Assembly: GCA_963777915.1 (NCBI GenBank)
Contig: CAVZSH010000001.1
Span: 1 to 62,189, forward strand
DNA: 62,189 nt
DNA from: CAVUPF01 sp963777915
Lineage (GTDB): Bacteria; Actinomycetota; Thermoleophilia; Solirubrobacterales; 70-9
Direction of reading: 5' to 3'
Shown here: piece by piece, positions 25,968 to 34,365 of the stretch
Position numbering within the stretch: position 1 is the first letter of the stretch
How the letters are laid out: each line of letters opens with the position of its first letter
Notes under the pieces: generated by a model
Database searches by the model: none
The model's input: only the letters and a program-made list of their open reading frames with translations
Told to the model about the DNA's origin: nothing
Translations under genes and position numbers: made by a program

Positions 25968-26516
25968 ATGCCCACTCGGCTCAAGTACGTTGACCCCAAT
26001 CGGCCGCGCAACCTTTTCAGCCGCGCCTATGCTGCCCTCGCCAACACCCGCCTGGGAAGGTTCATGTCGGTCAACGTCGTTTGGAAGGTCGATCCATACC
26101 TGATGCGGGCAACCCGGGGCCGGGTCGGGATGGGCCTCGTCATGCCCACTGCCCTGCTCGAAACCCGGGGCGCGAAGAGCGCCACGGTGCGACGCAACGT
26201 GGTCATCTACTTTCACGACGGTGACCGGGTCACGATCGTTGCCTCAAAGCTCGGCTACGAAAAACACCCGGCGTGGTTTCACAACCTCCGGTCCCACCCC
26301 AACGTCACGTTCGGTGGCATCCCTAAGCATGCGACGGTGGTTAGCGACGAGGCCGAGTGCCAGAGGCTCTGGGGGCTCGCCGACCGCGTCTTCGCGCCCT
26401 ACGCGGCGTACCGTCGAGAAGCGGCGAAGGTAAACCGGACGATCCCGATTGTCCAGCTCACCCCGCGCGAGTCAGAGGTCGTCGCGACTGGCCCAACTAC
26501 GCATCCGGCACCCTGA
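25968..26516 (+). CDS. DDN-like deazaflavin (F420)-dependent nitroreductase family protein
   Basis: A 182-residue split-beta-barrel protein of the actinobacterial DUF385/DDN family, many of which bind F420H2. The core ALLETRGAKSATVRRNVVIY, the DGDRVTIVASKLGYEKHPAW segment that contacts the cofactor phosphate tail, and FHNLRSHPNVTFGG are characteristic. Substrate unknown. Its presence suggests the organism makes F420. It follows the VOC gene by 36 bp on the same strand. Confidence 0.9.
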   Translation: MPTRLKYVDPNRPRNLFSRAYAALANTRLGRFMSVNVVWKVDPYLMRATRGRVGMGLVMPTALLETRGAKSATVRRNVVIYFHDGDRVTIVASKLGYEKHPAWFHNLRSHPNVTFGGIPKHATVVSDEAECQRLWGLADRVFAPYAAYRREAAKVNRTIPIVQLTPRESEVVATGPTTHPAP

Positions 26517-26548
26517 CGGGTACCGGCCGAGCCGATCGAGATGGGCGG

Positions 26549-27280
26549 CTAAACCGGCGCGGGCCCCGGCGGTGCAGGCGTGCCGCCCCGGCCCGCGGCA
26601 GAGGAGCCCGCGGACTCCTCGATCGAACGCAGGCGAAAGTAGAGCACCGCTGCAAGAAGCGCCCCGATCGGCGCGGTGAGCGTCGCGGCGATCGCATTGA
26701 AGACAATCCGCACGATCGCTCCGTTGGCAACACCCGCCCCGATCGCGCCGAGCACGAGTCCGGCAATGAAGGTGATCAGGAATGCGACGAGGATCGCGCC
26801 GAAGACCCGCCACCCATTGCCGCGAACCAGGGCGCGCGAGCGTCCGAATGCAGGGATGGCGCCGGAGCGCTCGACCACGATCACCGGCGCGATCACGGCC
26901 CAGATCGTCAACAGGATCAGACCCGGAACGACGAACAGGACGATGCCTAAGCCGACACCGAGGCCGGAGAGCAGGCTGGCTCCGATCAGCGGCAGGATCA
27001 CCGGGGCCGCTGAGCGCAAGAGCTCGCCGGCCGAGGAGCTGGGGCGGCCGCTCTGAACGTCTCGCACAAGCCCCACGACCATGCCCTGATAGAGGGTTGC
27101 GGCGATCACGCTGATCGCCAGCGAGATCGGGACCAGCGCCAGGCTCGTGGCTATAAGGCCGTTGACGATGGCCACAACCAGGAAGAGCCAGAACGCCACC
27201 GGCAACAACACGCCAGCCTGGGCGCCATAGGTTGAGAAGACCTCACTGAGAGTGTCGCCGACATCGAGTTTCCGATCCAT
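26549..27280 (-). CDS. Polytopic membrane protein, unknown function
   Basis: A 243-residue protein with about five or six hydrophobic segments. MDRKLDVGDTLSEVFSTYGA opens a pattern I know from actinobacterial membrane proteins related to the membrane domain of glycerophosphodiester phosphodiesterases. The loop VVERSGAIPAFGRSRALVRG before WRVFGAILVAF is the most conserved-looking part, and the C-terminus (SSAAGRGGTPAPPGPAPV) is disordered. Possibly involved in envelope stress or membrane shaping, but no function can be assigned. Confidence 0.75.
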   Translation of the reverse strand: MDRKLDVGDTLSEVFSTYGAQAGVLLPVAFWLFLVVAIVNGLIATSLALVPISLAISVIAATLYQGMVVGLVRDVQSGRPSSSAGELLRSAAPVILPLIGASLLSGLGVGLGIVLFVVPGLILLTIWAVIAPVIVVERSGAIPAFGRSRALVRGNGWRVFGAILVAFLITFIAGLVLGAIGAGVANGAIVRIVFNAIAATLTAPIGALLAAVLYFRLRSIEESAGSSAAGRGGTPAPPGPAPV

Positions 27281-27435
27281 GCGCCCCTCTTCGACCCTGC
27301 ATGCCGCGCCCCTGCCAGTTCAGAAACGCTCCGAGGGGGCAAGCTACCTCGGCACCCTGCAGCCGGGCCTCGGAATCGAGTTTTCGAAGCGAAGTGCCAC
27401 CGAACCCAGCTGAAGCATCACGCTGCACCGAACCA

Positions 27436-28104
27436 CTACGTCGAATGTGAATACCCGATCACGCCTAATGCCAGGATGAATAGGCCGACGATCAGCCCAA
27501 ACCCAGCGAGCAGCACGGGCCAGTGTGCCTGCAGCCACCGATTGGCCTGCCCCAAGACGCGGCTGGCATCCCTACCGAGTACCTCGACCGCCAGCAGGAT
27601 CCCAACAAGGGGCAGGATGAAGACGACGTTGTAGACGGCCAACATCGCAACCCGGACCGAGATGCTGAAGCCGGACTCGGTGATGGCGGCGATCGCGGCA
27701 AAGTACGGCAGCGCGGTCGGCAACTCGATGACCCCGATCCCCGCCCCGAGCGCCAGGCTCGACCCCCCCTTGGTCTTAACGGTCGGCAGCTTGCTGCGAG
27801 CGAAGGACTTTCGCCTTGACCAGAGGCCGGCCACCAAGGCCAGAATGATCGCACCGGCGAGGAGCTCGATGCCGTGCTTGGTCGCTGCGCTGGGTCGAGG
27901 AATGAACGATAAAAGCAGCTGCCCGGGGCCGAGCATGATCAATAGCCCGGCGAGCAGGTTGACCGCGAATACCCCGACGATGAAGCCACCGACCTGGCGA
28001 CGTGGATGCTCGGTCGTCGCCAGATATAGGGCCGGCGCCACGGTCGATGGGTTGAGCGAATCACCGACGGCAATCGAGACCACGACGACTAGTAATCCCA
28101 GCAT
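27436..28104 (-). CDS. GAP/Sap-type membrane protein
   Basis: A 222-residue protein with six predicted helices. The opening LGLLVVVVSIAVGDSLNPST and PALYLATTEHPRRQVGGFIV, and a charged central loop (WSRRKSFARSKLPTVKTKGG), match the actinobacterial GAP (sulfolipid-addressing, Sap-like) family, thought to help move glycolipids across the membrane. ATG at 28104 is preferred; a GTG nine codons upstream is possible. Substrate unknown. Confidence 0.8.
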   Translation of the reverse strand: MLGLLVVVVSIAVGDSLNPSTVAPALYLATTEHPRRQVGGFIVGVFAVNLLAGLLIMLGPGQLLLSFIPRPSAATKHGIELLAGAIILALVAGLWSRRKSFARSKLPTVKTKGGSSLALGAGIGVIELPTALPYFAAIAAITESGFSISVRVAMLAVYNVVFILPLVGILLAVEVLGRDASRVLGQANRWLQAHWPVLLAGFGLIVGLFILALGVIGYSHST

Positions 28105-28163
28105 GAGTTCGCCTGTCACCCGTTGACCCACCTCACGGCGGGCCGATCACCGCGCGCTTGGGA

Positions 28164-29540
28164 TCAGTAACCGGTGCTTCTCTTGACCCGCTTGCGCTCG
28201 GAGGGGTGGGTGCCACCCTTCTTCTCCAGCGTCGCGCAAGCCTGAGCAATGTCTCCGGAGAGCCGTTCGACTTGATCGCGGCTCAACGTCTGCTTGACCA
28301 GCGCCCGCAGGATCTTTACGTTTTCGGCGTTGGGCGGGAGCGTATAGGCGGGGAGCATCCAGCCGCGCTCGGCCGAGACCTGCCAGGAGAGGTCGAACTC
28401 GTCGTAATTCACCTCGCCGGCGAGCTTGAAGGCGACGAGCGGCAACTGCTCCTCCCCGGCCCCGATCAACTCGAAGTCGCCGCCGCTCTTGAGGTTGGCG
28501 GCTAGGGCCTGGGCGTTCTCCTGCATCGCTTTCATGATGTAGGCATAGCCCTCACGCCCGTAGCGGACGAAGTTGTAGTACTGAGCAAGGACCATCGAGG
28601 CTCCGGTGGAGAAGTTGAGGGTGAAGGTCGCGTCTTTTTTCCCGAGGTAGTTCTCATAGAAGACGAGGTCCTCGGCGAGGTCTGAGGTCTCGCGGAAAAT
28701 GAGCCAGCCGATGCCTGGGTAGACGAGCCCGAACTTGTGCCCGGAGACGTTGATCGAACGAACCTGCTCGAGGCGGAAGTCCCACTCGGACTCCGGGTAG
28801 AGGAAGGGCCAGACGAAGCCGCCACTCGCCGCGTCGATGTGCAGCGGGACGTCAAGGCCCTTCTCTGCTTTGAGGTCAACCAGAAGCTTGTCGATCCCGA
28901 CGATGTCGTCAGCGTGGCCGGTGAAGGTCGTGCCGAGCACCGCTGCGACCCCAATCGTGTTCTCGTCCAGATGTGGCTGCACGTCCTCCGGCCCGATCAT
29001 GTACTTGTTCTCCTGCAGCGGGACGATTCGCGGTTCGACGTCGAAGTAGCGGCAGAACTTCTCCCAGACGACATGGACGTCGCCGCCAAAGATCAGGTTC
29101 GGCTTGTCGGTCGGCTTCGATTCGGCCTCGCGACGCTTGCGCCATTTCCACTTCAGCGACAGGGCGCCGAGCATGATCGCCTCCGAGGAGCCCTGCGTGC
29201 GGGCGCCGGTGGTCTCGCCAGGGGCATGAAAGAGATCGGCGAGCATCCTGATGCAGCGCTGCTCGATCTCGGCCGAGATCGGGTACTCGGCGTGGTCGAT
29301 GAAGTTCCGGTAGAGGTTTTCGGCGATGATCCGGTCCGCCTCGGGCTCCATCCAGGTCGTGACGAAGGTCGCGAGGTTGCGCTGTGGGTCGCCCTCCAGC
29401 GCAAGGTCCTCGTCGAGCAGGCGCATCGCGTCCACGGCCGCCATGCCACACGGCGGGAAATCGCCGTCGGGCGCGTCCTCGGTGAGGAAGCGATTTCCGT
29501 AGAGCATGGCGGCGTCGTGTGCGCTGTGTGAGTTGTTCAT
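28164..29540 (-). CDS. gadB: Glutamate decarboxylase
   Basis: PLP enzyme converting glutamate to GABA and CO2 while consuming a proton, often for acid resistance. The 458-residue protein has the PLP lysine in INVSGHKFGLVYPGIGW, the cofactor Asp region PLHIDAASGGFVWPFLYPES, GARTQGSSEAIMLGALSLKW and the group II decarboxylase C-terminal domain. No glutamate/GABA antiporter gene is adjacent, so GABA may be used internally. A hairpin lies 36 bp upstream of its start. Confidence 0.95.
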   Translation of the reverse strand: MNNSHSAHDAAMLYGNRFLTEDAPDGDFPPCGMAAVDAMRLLDEDLALEGDPQRNLATFVTTWMEPEADRIIAENLYRNFIDHAEYPISAEIEQRCIRMLADLFHAPGETTGARTQGSSEAIMLGALSLKWKWRKRREAESKPTDKPNLIFGGDVHVVWEKFCRYFDVEPRIVPLQENKYMIGPEDVQPHLDENTIGVAAVLGTTFTGHADDIVGIDKLLVDLKAEKGLDVPLHIDAASGGFVWPFLYPESEWDFRLEQVRSINVSGHKFGLVYPGIGWLIFRETSDLAEDLVFYENYLGKKDATFTLNFSTGASMVLAQYYNFVRYGREGYAYIMKAMQENAQALAANLKSGGDFELIGAGEEQLPLVAFKLAGEVNYDEFDLSWQVSAERGWMLPAYTLPPNAENVKILRALVKQTLSRDQVERLSGDIAQACATLEKKGGTHPSERKRVKRSTGY

Positions 29541-29575
29541 CGGTCGCGTTCTCTCCTAACTCGTATTTCAAGGAT

Positions 29576-29592
29576 CTCGGCCTTTTGCCGAG
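29576..29592 (-). terminator. Short hairpin between tRNA-His and gadB
   Basis: CTCGGC (29576-29581) and GCCGAG (29587-29592) form a 6-bp stem with a 5-nt loop, downstream of tRNA-His on the minus strand. There is no U tract, so termination is a guess; it could also lie in the gadB leader. Confidence 0.3.
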
Positions 29593-29648
29593 GCGAACTC
29601 CTCGTCGATGAGGCCACCGCTCTAGAACCGCGTAGCTGGGAAAGCAAA

Positions 29649-29720
29649 GGCGACCAGAGGGAATCGAACCCTCATTGTCGCGACCACAACGCGAAGTTCT
29701 ACCGTTGAACTATGGCCGCC
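29649..29720 (-). tRNA. tRNA-His (anticodon GTG)
   Basis: Full cloverleaf on the minus strand. The acceptor GCGGCCA pairs with TGGTCGC and an extra G at -1 faces C73, the hallmark of tRNA-His. The D arm is GTTCAACGGTAGAAC, the anticodon loop TTGTGGT, and the T loop GGTTCGATTCC. The CCA end is not encoded. Confidence 0.97.
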
Positions 29721-29916
29721 ACGCTGCCGGCGCAGCTTAGCGATAGATGTCGCGCTCGGAATGAGGGCCAACCCCCCGCCCTCCTCGCTGCCCTCGCCCG
29801 TCCAAAGCTGTGCGCGGCCGAAGCGGCGAATCCCAAGCGCCAGTCGCCCTCCCTGCGCCCCGGCTCTGAGCGCGCGGGCCGTAGAGACTCCCGCCCAGGC
29901 CAGCGCTCGGAGGCGG

Positions 29917-30810
29917 CTACTCCCCGGCGTTGAACTCCCAGATTGCGATCGCCAACATGATCAGGCCGAGAACGAGGACGGTGGCGACCTCAAGGACGGC
30001 GGGGACGGTCCAGCCGAACCAGGTGATGCCGGGGTCAAGGGCCTGCTTGGCCGCTTCACTGAGGGCGAGGTGGCTGAAGATGAGGCTGCGCATCGGGGCG
30101 ACCGCGTAGGTCAGCGGATCGATGCGGTTAAGGAAAGCGAGCCAGCCGGGCAGGTTGGTGACCGGAAACAGAGCGCCGGAGATAAAGAACATCGGCATGA
30201 TCACCATCTGCATGAGGCCCATGAACGACTGCATCTGTTTGACCCTGACCGCTGCCATGACGCCGAAGGCGGTGATGCTGAAGGCGAGCAGCAGCTGCAG
30301 GAAGAAGACGCCGAGGATCATCACCGGGTCGTAAGGAACGCCGACCGTCCCCGCCAGGCAGAGCAGGATCACGCCCTGCAGAGCGGCGACCGTCGCCCCG
30401 CCGAAGCACTTGCCGATCACGATTGAGCTGCGCCGTATCGGCGCCACCATCATCTCGCGCAAGAAACCGAACTCGCGATCCCAGACGATCGAGGCGGCCG
30501 AGAACATCGCGGTGAACATCACCGAGATGCAGAGGATCCCCGGGTAGATGAAGGTCTTCAAGTTGACGCCGTGGGTGCTCGCCGCCGAGAGCTGCTGTAG
30601 CCCCGATCCGAGTACGAAGAGGAAGAGCAGCGGCTGGACCAGCGAGGTGATCATCCGCATCCGGTCTTTGGAGAAGCGGATCAGCTCACGGCGCCAGACG
30701 ATCTTGATCGCCCGTAGCTCGCTGTCGAAGCTGCGCGCCGGCACCCTGACGGTGACCACCTCATGCTGCGTCTCGACCGCAACCGTCGCGGCCTCGGCTG
30801 GCGCGCTCAC
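29917..30810 (-). CDS. ABC-2 type transporter permease
   Basis: A 297-residue membrane subunit of a drug or lipid exporter. An N-terminal cytoplasmic stretch (ELRAIKIVWRRELIRFSKDR) is followed by six helices and the ABC-2 signature region LLAFSITAFGVMAAVRVKQM and FFISGALFPVTNLPGWLAFL before LNRIDPLTYAVAPMR. Its start overlaps the ATPase gene by 4 bp. The partner ATPase is of DrrA type, so the pair resembles daunorubicin-resistance-like exporters; substrate unknown. Confidence 0.93.
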   Translation of the reverse strand: MSAPAEAATVAVETQHEVVTVRVPARSFDSELRAIKIVWRRELIRFSKDRMRMITSLVQPLLFLFVLGSGLQQLSAASTHGVNLKTFIYPGILCISVMFTAMFSAASIVWDREFGFLREMMVAPIRRSSIVIGKCFGGATVAALQGVILLCLAGTVGVPYDPVMILGVFFLQLLLAFSITAFGVMAAVRVKQMQSFMGLMQMVIMPMFFISGALFPVTNLPGWLAFLNRIDPLTYAVAPMRSLIFSHLALSEAAKQALDPGITWFGWTVPAVLEVATVLVLGLIMLAIAIWEFNAGE

Positions 30811-31835
30811 CGTCGCCCTCCGCTCATCATCTGCATCGCGATCCGGTTCGCCGCTTTGTTACCCGACTCTTCCGCGTCACGGATCGTCGTCCCAGTATGC
30901 GCCATGAAGACGTCGTCGAGGGTCGGGCGGGAGAGGCTGACCGAGCGGATCGGCACACCCAACTCCGCGAAGAGGCGGGGGACGAACTCCTCGCCATCGG
31001 GCACCGCAAACGTGACAGCCCCCTCGGAGACCTGGGCCTCGAGGCCGAATCGCCCCTGGATCGCCTCGATCGCCGCCTCGTCGTCGTCGGTCTCGATCCG
31101 GATCCGGTCAGCGCCGACTTCCTCCTTGAGCGCCTCGGGCGTGTCTAGGGCGACGATCTCGCCGTGGTCCATGATCGCGATCCGCCCGCAGAACTCGGCC
31201 TCGTCCATGTAATGGGTGGTCATGAAGATCGTGATTTCCTCGCTCTCTTGGAGCTGGCGGATATAGCCCCAGATGGAGCTTCGGGTCTGGGGGTCGAGCC
31301 CGATCGTCGGCTCGTCAAGGAAGAGCACGCGCGGCGAGTGCATGAGGCCGCGGGCGATCTCCAGCCGGCGCCGCATCCCACCCGAGAAGGTGAGGACCTG
31401 CGCCTTGCGCCTCTCCCACAGCCCGACCATCTCCAGCACCTGACGCATCCGCAGCGCCACCAGCTGCTTCTCGACACCGTAGAGCTCGGCATGCAGGCGC
31501 AGGTTTTGCTCCGCGGTCAGGTACCCGTCGAGGGTCGGATCCTGGAAGACGAGGCCGATGTGGCGTCGCACATCATCACGCTGGGTGACCACGTCAAAGC
31601 CGGAGACGCTGGCGGCGCCTCCGCTGGGCGCGCTCAGCGTGCACAGCATGTTGATCGTCGTCGTCTTGCCGGCGCCGTTGGGGCCGAGGAAGCCGAACAC
31701 TTCCCCCGTCGCCACCTCGAAGCTGACGCCGCGGACCGCCTCGATCTCGCCAAAGGACTTGCTCAGCTGGCGGACCGAGATAGCGACTGCGCCCGCCTCA
31801 TTATCCATCCGCTCTGCCGTCGCCACCGCGCTCAC
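30807..31835 (-). CDS. DrrA-like ABC transporter ATP-binding protein
   Basis: A 342-residue ATPase subunit. Walker A is GFLGPNGAGKTTTINMLCTL, the Q-loop GLVFQDPTLDGYLT, the ABC signature LTFSGGMRRRLEIARGLM, and Walker B RVLFLDEPTIGLDPQT followed by the switch histidine in IFMTTHYMDEAE. The C-terminal extension (residues about 230-310) is the regulatory domain seen in DrrA proteins. GTG start, 4 bp after the amidotransferase stop, and overlapping the permease gene. Confidence 0.94.
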   Translation of the reverse strand: MSAVATAERMDNEAGAVAISVRQLSKSFGEIEAVRGVSFEVATGEVFGFLGPNGAGKTTTINMLCTLSAPSGGAASVSGFDVVTQRDDVRRHIGLVFQDPTLDGYLTAEQNLRLHAELYGVEKQLVALRMRQVLEMVGLWERRKAQVLTFSGGMRRRLEIARGLMHSPRVLFLDEPTIGLDPQTRSSIWGYIRQLQESEEITIFMTTHYMDEAEFCGRIAIMDHGEIVALDTPEALKEEVGADRIRIETDDDEAAIEAIQGRFGLEAQVSEGAVTFAVPDGEEFVPRLFAELGVPIRSVSLSRPTLDDVFMAHTGTTIRDAEESGNKAANRIAMQMMSGGRR

Positions 31836-31839
31836 CCCA

Positions 31840-32556
31840 TCATTTTGCAGCTTCGGCCATCTTGGCGAAGGCGCGAAAGCCAGGCGTAGAGCTCCGGGTC
31901 AGTTCCCGCTGCACCGCGAGCGCTTCGCCGGGCAGGGCGGCGACACCCTTGCGACCAAGGGCCCGCTCGGCCTCTGCGGCCATCTGCGGCACCGAGAGCC
32001 AGGCCTCTACCAGCGCCGCGTCGGCCTCGGGATGGAAGAGCAGGCCCCAGGCATTGCCGAGGCGGAACGCCTGGTTCTCGGTCTGGGCAGAGAAAGCAAG
32101 AAGCTGGGCGCCCTTGGGCAACTCGAAGACATCGCCGTGCCAGTGCAGAACGTTCGCGGCGGGAGCCAGGCTCCCGACGATCGGATCTGTGGGGTCGAGC
32201 ACCTCGACTGGAGCAAAGCCAATCTCTGGCCTCTCCCCCGGTCCCACCCAGGCACCGAGCGCGCGCGCCAGGAGCTGGGCGCCGAGACAGATGCCGAGCA
32301 CCGGGATGTCTCGGCGCACCACCTCGACGAGCCAATCGCGCTCGATCGCGAGCGCCGGGTGGCGGTCGGTCTCATCGACGTTCATCGGCCCACCCATCGC
32401 CAGCACCCCCGAGACTTCCGACGGACCGGGAAGCGGATCGCCTTCGAGCGGATCGACGATCCTGACGGCGAGCGATCCGAAGGCTTCAAGGATTCGGTGC
32501 GGGCCCTCCCAGGGCGCATGTCTGAGCACCAGCAGAGATGGAATCGTGGCTTTCAC
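31840..32556 (-). CDS. Class I glutamine amidotransferase-like protein
   Basis: A 238-residue stand-alone amidotransferase domain of the GuaA/GATase1 type. The nucleophile cysteine is in VLGICLGAQLLARALG, and the His-Glu pair in WGLLFHPEADAALVEAW. Such proteins hydrolyse glutamine or gamma-glutamyl compounds; without a synthetase domain the acceptor is unknown. GTG (VKATIPSLLVLRHAPWEG) is chosen because the domain begins there. It is 4 bp upstream of the ABC ATPase and likely in the same operon. Confidence 0.88.
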   Translation of the reverse strand: MKATIPSLLVLRHAPWEGPHRILEAFGSLAVRIVDPLEGDPLPGPSEVSGVLAMGGPMNVDETDRHPALAIERDWLVEVVRRDIPVLGICLGAQLLARALGAWVGPGERPEIGFAPVEVLDPTDPIVGSLAPAANVLHWHGDVFELPKGAQLLAFSAQTENQAFRLGNAWGLLFHPEADAALVEAWLSVPQMAAEAERALGRKGVAALPGEALAVQRELTRSSTPGFRAFAKMAEAAK

Positions 32557-32589
32557 GAGCCGCAGGCTAATCGCGCTACGGTGCGCGGG

Positions 32590-32838
32590 ATGCAAAGACT
32601 GCGGTCGATCGCCATCTTCCGGCCGGAGCTTCGCCCGGCGACAATGACTGGGGCGCAGGCGCGGGGGGCGGCGGCGCTCGGCGCGCTCGCCGTGGGCGCG
32701 GCTGCCGTGGGCGGCTTTGCGATCGGGCGACTCAGCATCGGTCGGCTAGCGATCCGGCGCGCCTCGATCTCTGAGCTCAAGGTCGCGGACCTCGAGATCG
32801 ATCGCCTGTCGATCCGCGAGCGCTCCCCAGAAGCGTGA
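32590..32838 (+). CDS. Small protein with beta-repeat (IGRLxI) pattern
   Basis: An 82-residue protein from an ATG. After a hydrophobic Ala/Gly-rich stretch (residues about 24-42) it shows five-residue periodicity: FAIGRLSIGRLAIRRASISE, then LKVADLEIDRLSIRE. The alternating Ile/Leu and charged residues resemble a short parallel beta-helix or a bactofilin-like strand series, probably membrane-proximal. It overlaps the next gene by 4 bp (GTGA), so the two are probably made together. Function unknown. Confidence 0.6.
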   Translation: MQRLRSIAIFRPELRPATMTGAQARGAAALGALAVGAAAVGGFAIGRLSIGRLAIRRASISELKVADLEIDRLSIRERSPEA

Positions 32839-33854
32839 GGCGCCAAGCGTGGAGCGCCGTCACCGTTGCGACCCTGGCCACCGCTGCGCTCGCCGTCGGC
32901 GCGATCGCCCGCGGGTCTCCGGCGGCCAGCGCCAGCGCCCTTGGCCCCTACCCCAGCCTCGGTTCCTGCCCCGTCTTCCCCAATCCACCCCCCGGGCTGC
33001 CGGCCGGCGCGCCGTCACAGCCCAACGAGTCCGCCTGGAACCAGGACATCTCAAAGGCGCCGGCTGATCCCCACTCCGCTGCCTACATCGCCTACATCGA
33101 CTCCCACGGGGCTAACCACCTTCACCCCGACTTCGGCTCGCCCCGCTCCTACGGGTTCCCCTATGCCGTCGTCGGCGCCCACCAGCGCGAGCTGCCGATC
33201 CACTACACCGCCTACGGAAGCGAAAGCGACCCCGGCCCATTCCCCATCCCCAGGGCCGCGCCGATCGAGGGCGGACAGCGAAGCGAAGGCGACCGCCACG
33301 TCCTCGTCGTCGACCGCTCCAGCTGCATGCTCTACGAGCTCTACCGGGCCTTCTTCGTACCCGCAAGGCATCCCCACTGGAACGCCGACTCAGGCGTCCA
33401 CTGGAACCTCCGCTCAAGCGCGCGGCGGCCAGACTCCTGGACCTCGGCCGACGCCGCCGGGCTGCCGATCTTCCCCGGCTTGGTCCGCTACGAAGAAGCC
33501 GCCTCGGGGCAGATCGACCACGCGATCCGCGTCACCTTCGAAAGCACCCGCAACGCCTGGGTCCATCCCGCCTCCCACTGCGCCGGGGACACCTCCAGCC
33601 CCGACGCGCCGCCGATGGGGCTGCGCCTGCGGCTGAGGGAGGACTATGGCCTCAACGGCTTTAGCGGCGCGGCAAAGACGATCGCCACGGCGCTTAAGCG
33701 CTACGGTCTGATCGTCGCCGACAACGGCTCCAACTGGTACTTCAGTGGGACAAGCGACCGTCGCTGGGACAACGAAAATCTCGACCAGCTGAAGCGCATC
33801 CCCGGCAGTGCCTTCGAAGTCGTCAAGAGCGCCGCGGCGGTTCATATCTGCTGA
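32835..33854 (+). CDS. Secreted protein of a conserved uncharacterised family
   Basis: A 339-residue protein with a clear signal peptide (SAVTVATLATAALAVGAIA, cleavage probably near ASASA). The mature part has motifs I have seen together in secreted bacterial proteins without assigned function: NESAWNQDISKAPADPHSAA, DPGPFPIPRAAPIEGG, GDRHVLVVDRSSCMLYELY, WTSADAAGLPIFPGLVRY and MGLRLRLREDYGLNGF. Several Asp/His/Trp patches suggest a glycan-binding or enzymatic fold. GTG start overlapping the upstream repeat protein. Confidence 0.75.
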   Translation: MRRQAWSAVTVATLATAALAVGAIARGSPAASASALGPYPSLGSCPVFPNPPPGLPAGAPSQPNESAWNQDISKAPADPHSAAYIAYIDSHGANHLHPDFGSPRSYGFPYAVVGAHQRELPIHYTAYGSESDPGPFPIPRAAPIEGGQRSEGDRHVLVVDRSSCMLYELYRAFFVPARHPHWNADSGVHWNLRSSARRPDSWTSADAAGLPIFPGLVRYEEAASGQIDHAIRVTFESTRNAWVHPASHCAGDTSSPDAPPMGLRLRLREDYGLNGFSGAAKTIATALKRYGLIVADNGSNWYFSGTSDRRWDNENLDQLKRIPGSAFEVVKSAAAVHIC

Positions 33855-34040
33855 GCTGATTCCCCGGCAAGAGCCGAATGACCTCACGCCGCCCAATATG
33901 CCCCGCCCTGTGCTTTGGCGTCAAGTTGAGCGCGATGCCGGTCGTCCAGCGGCACCTGCCAACCCCGCCGGAGTGCGGGCCCATTCGGTTGCCTACGATA
34001 AAGAGCGCGGCCCGAACGGTGCCGCATTAACGCTAAACGA
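33855..34040. other. Intergenic stretch before tRNA-Arg
   Basis: No gene supported. Together with tRNA-Arg and 34114-34316 it makes a non-protein-coding gap of about 510 bp; short frames here lack coding character. Confidence 0.5.
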
Positions 34041-34113
34041 CGCCCCCGGCTGGATTCGAACCAGCGACCCACGGCTTAGAAGGCCGTCGCTCTGTCCACT
34101 GAGCTACGGGGGC
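34041..34113 (-). tRNA. tRNA-Arg (anticodon TCT)
   Basis: Cloverleaf on the minus strand. The acceptor GCCCCCG pairs with CGGGGGC and the discriminator is G. The D arm is GCTCAGTGGACAGAGC, the anticodon stem ACGGC/GCCGT closes loop CTTCTAA, and the T arm is CTGGTTCGAATCCAG. No encoded CCA. A degraded copy of its 5' half lies at 35311-35365. Confidence 0.97.
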
Positions 34114-34316
34114 AGGAGGTCTAGTTTTCTCCTCTAGACAGCCGTTTACTTGGTTGCTCTATCGACACTCAGACTGCTCTGATAGCGGATTTTCCACCTC
34201 GCTGTCCCCGGCTGCCAATGAAGGGCCGCGTCGAAGCCACCGCCATAGCCAATAAGAAGGTGTCTAAGCCACGGCTCTTCAATTCCGTTGCTCCCTACGC
34301 TGAAACGACACCGGCT

Positions 34317-34351
34317 CGACCGCGCAGCCCGTCACTCAGGCTACGCGGTCG
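34317..34351 (-). terminator. Strong hairpin after the lipoprotein gene
   Basis: CGACCGCG (34317-34324) pairs with CGCGGTCG (34344-34351). After one mismatch, AGCC pairs with GGCT, leaving a 9-nt loop. It begins 14 bp past the stop of the minus-strand lipoprotein gene. A GC-rich stem without a long U tract is common for actinobacterial terminators. Confidence 0.6.
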
Positions 34352-34365
34352 GGGCGCGGGTCGGA

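Noticed and set aside
30807..32556. Amidotransferase plus ABC exporter as an antibiotic cluster
   Set aside because: The genes are adjacent but no biosynthetic core enzyme is nearby; exporters of this type are common stand-alone genes.
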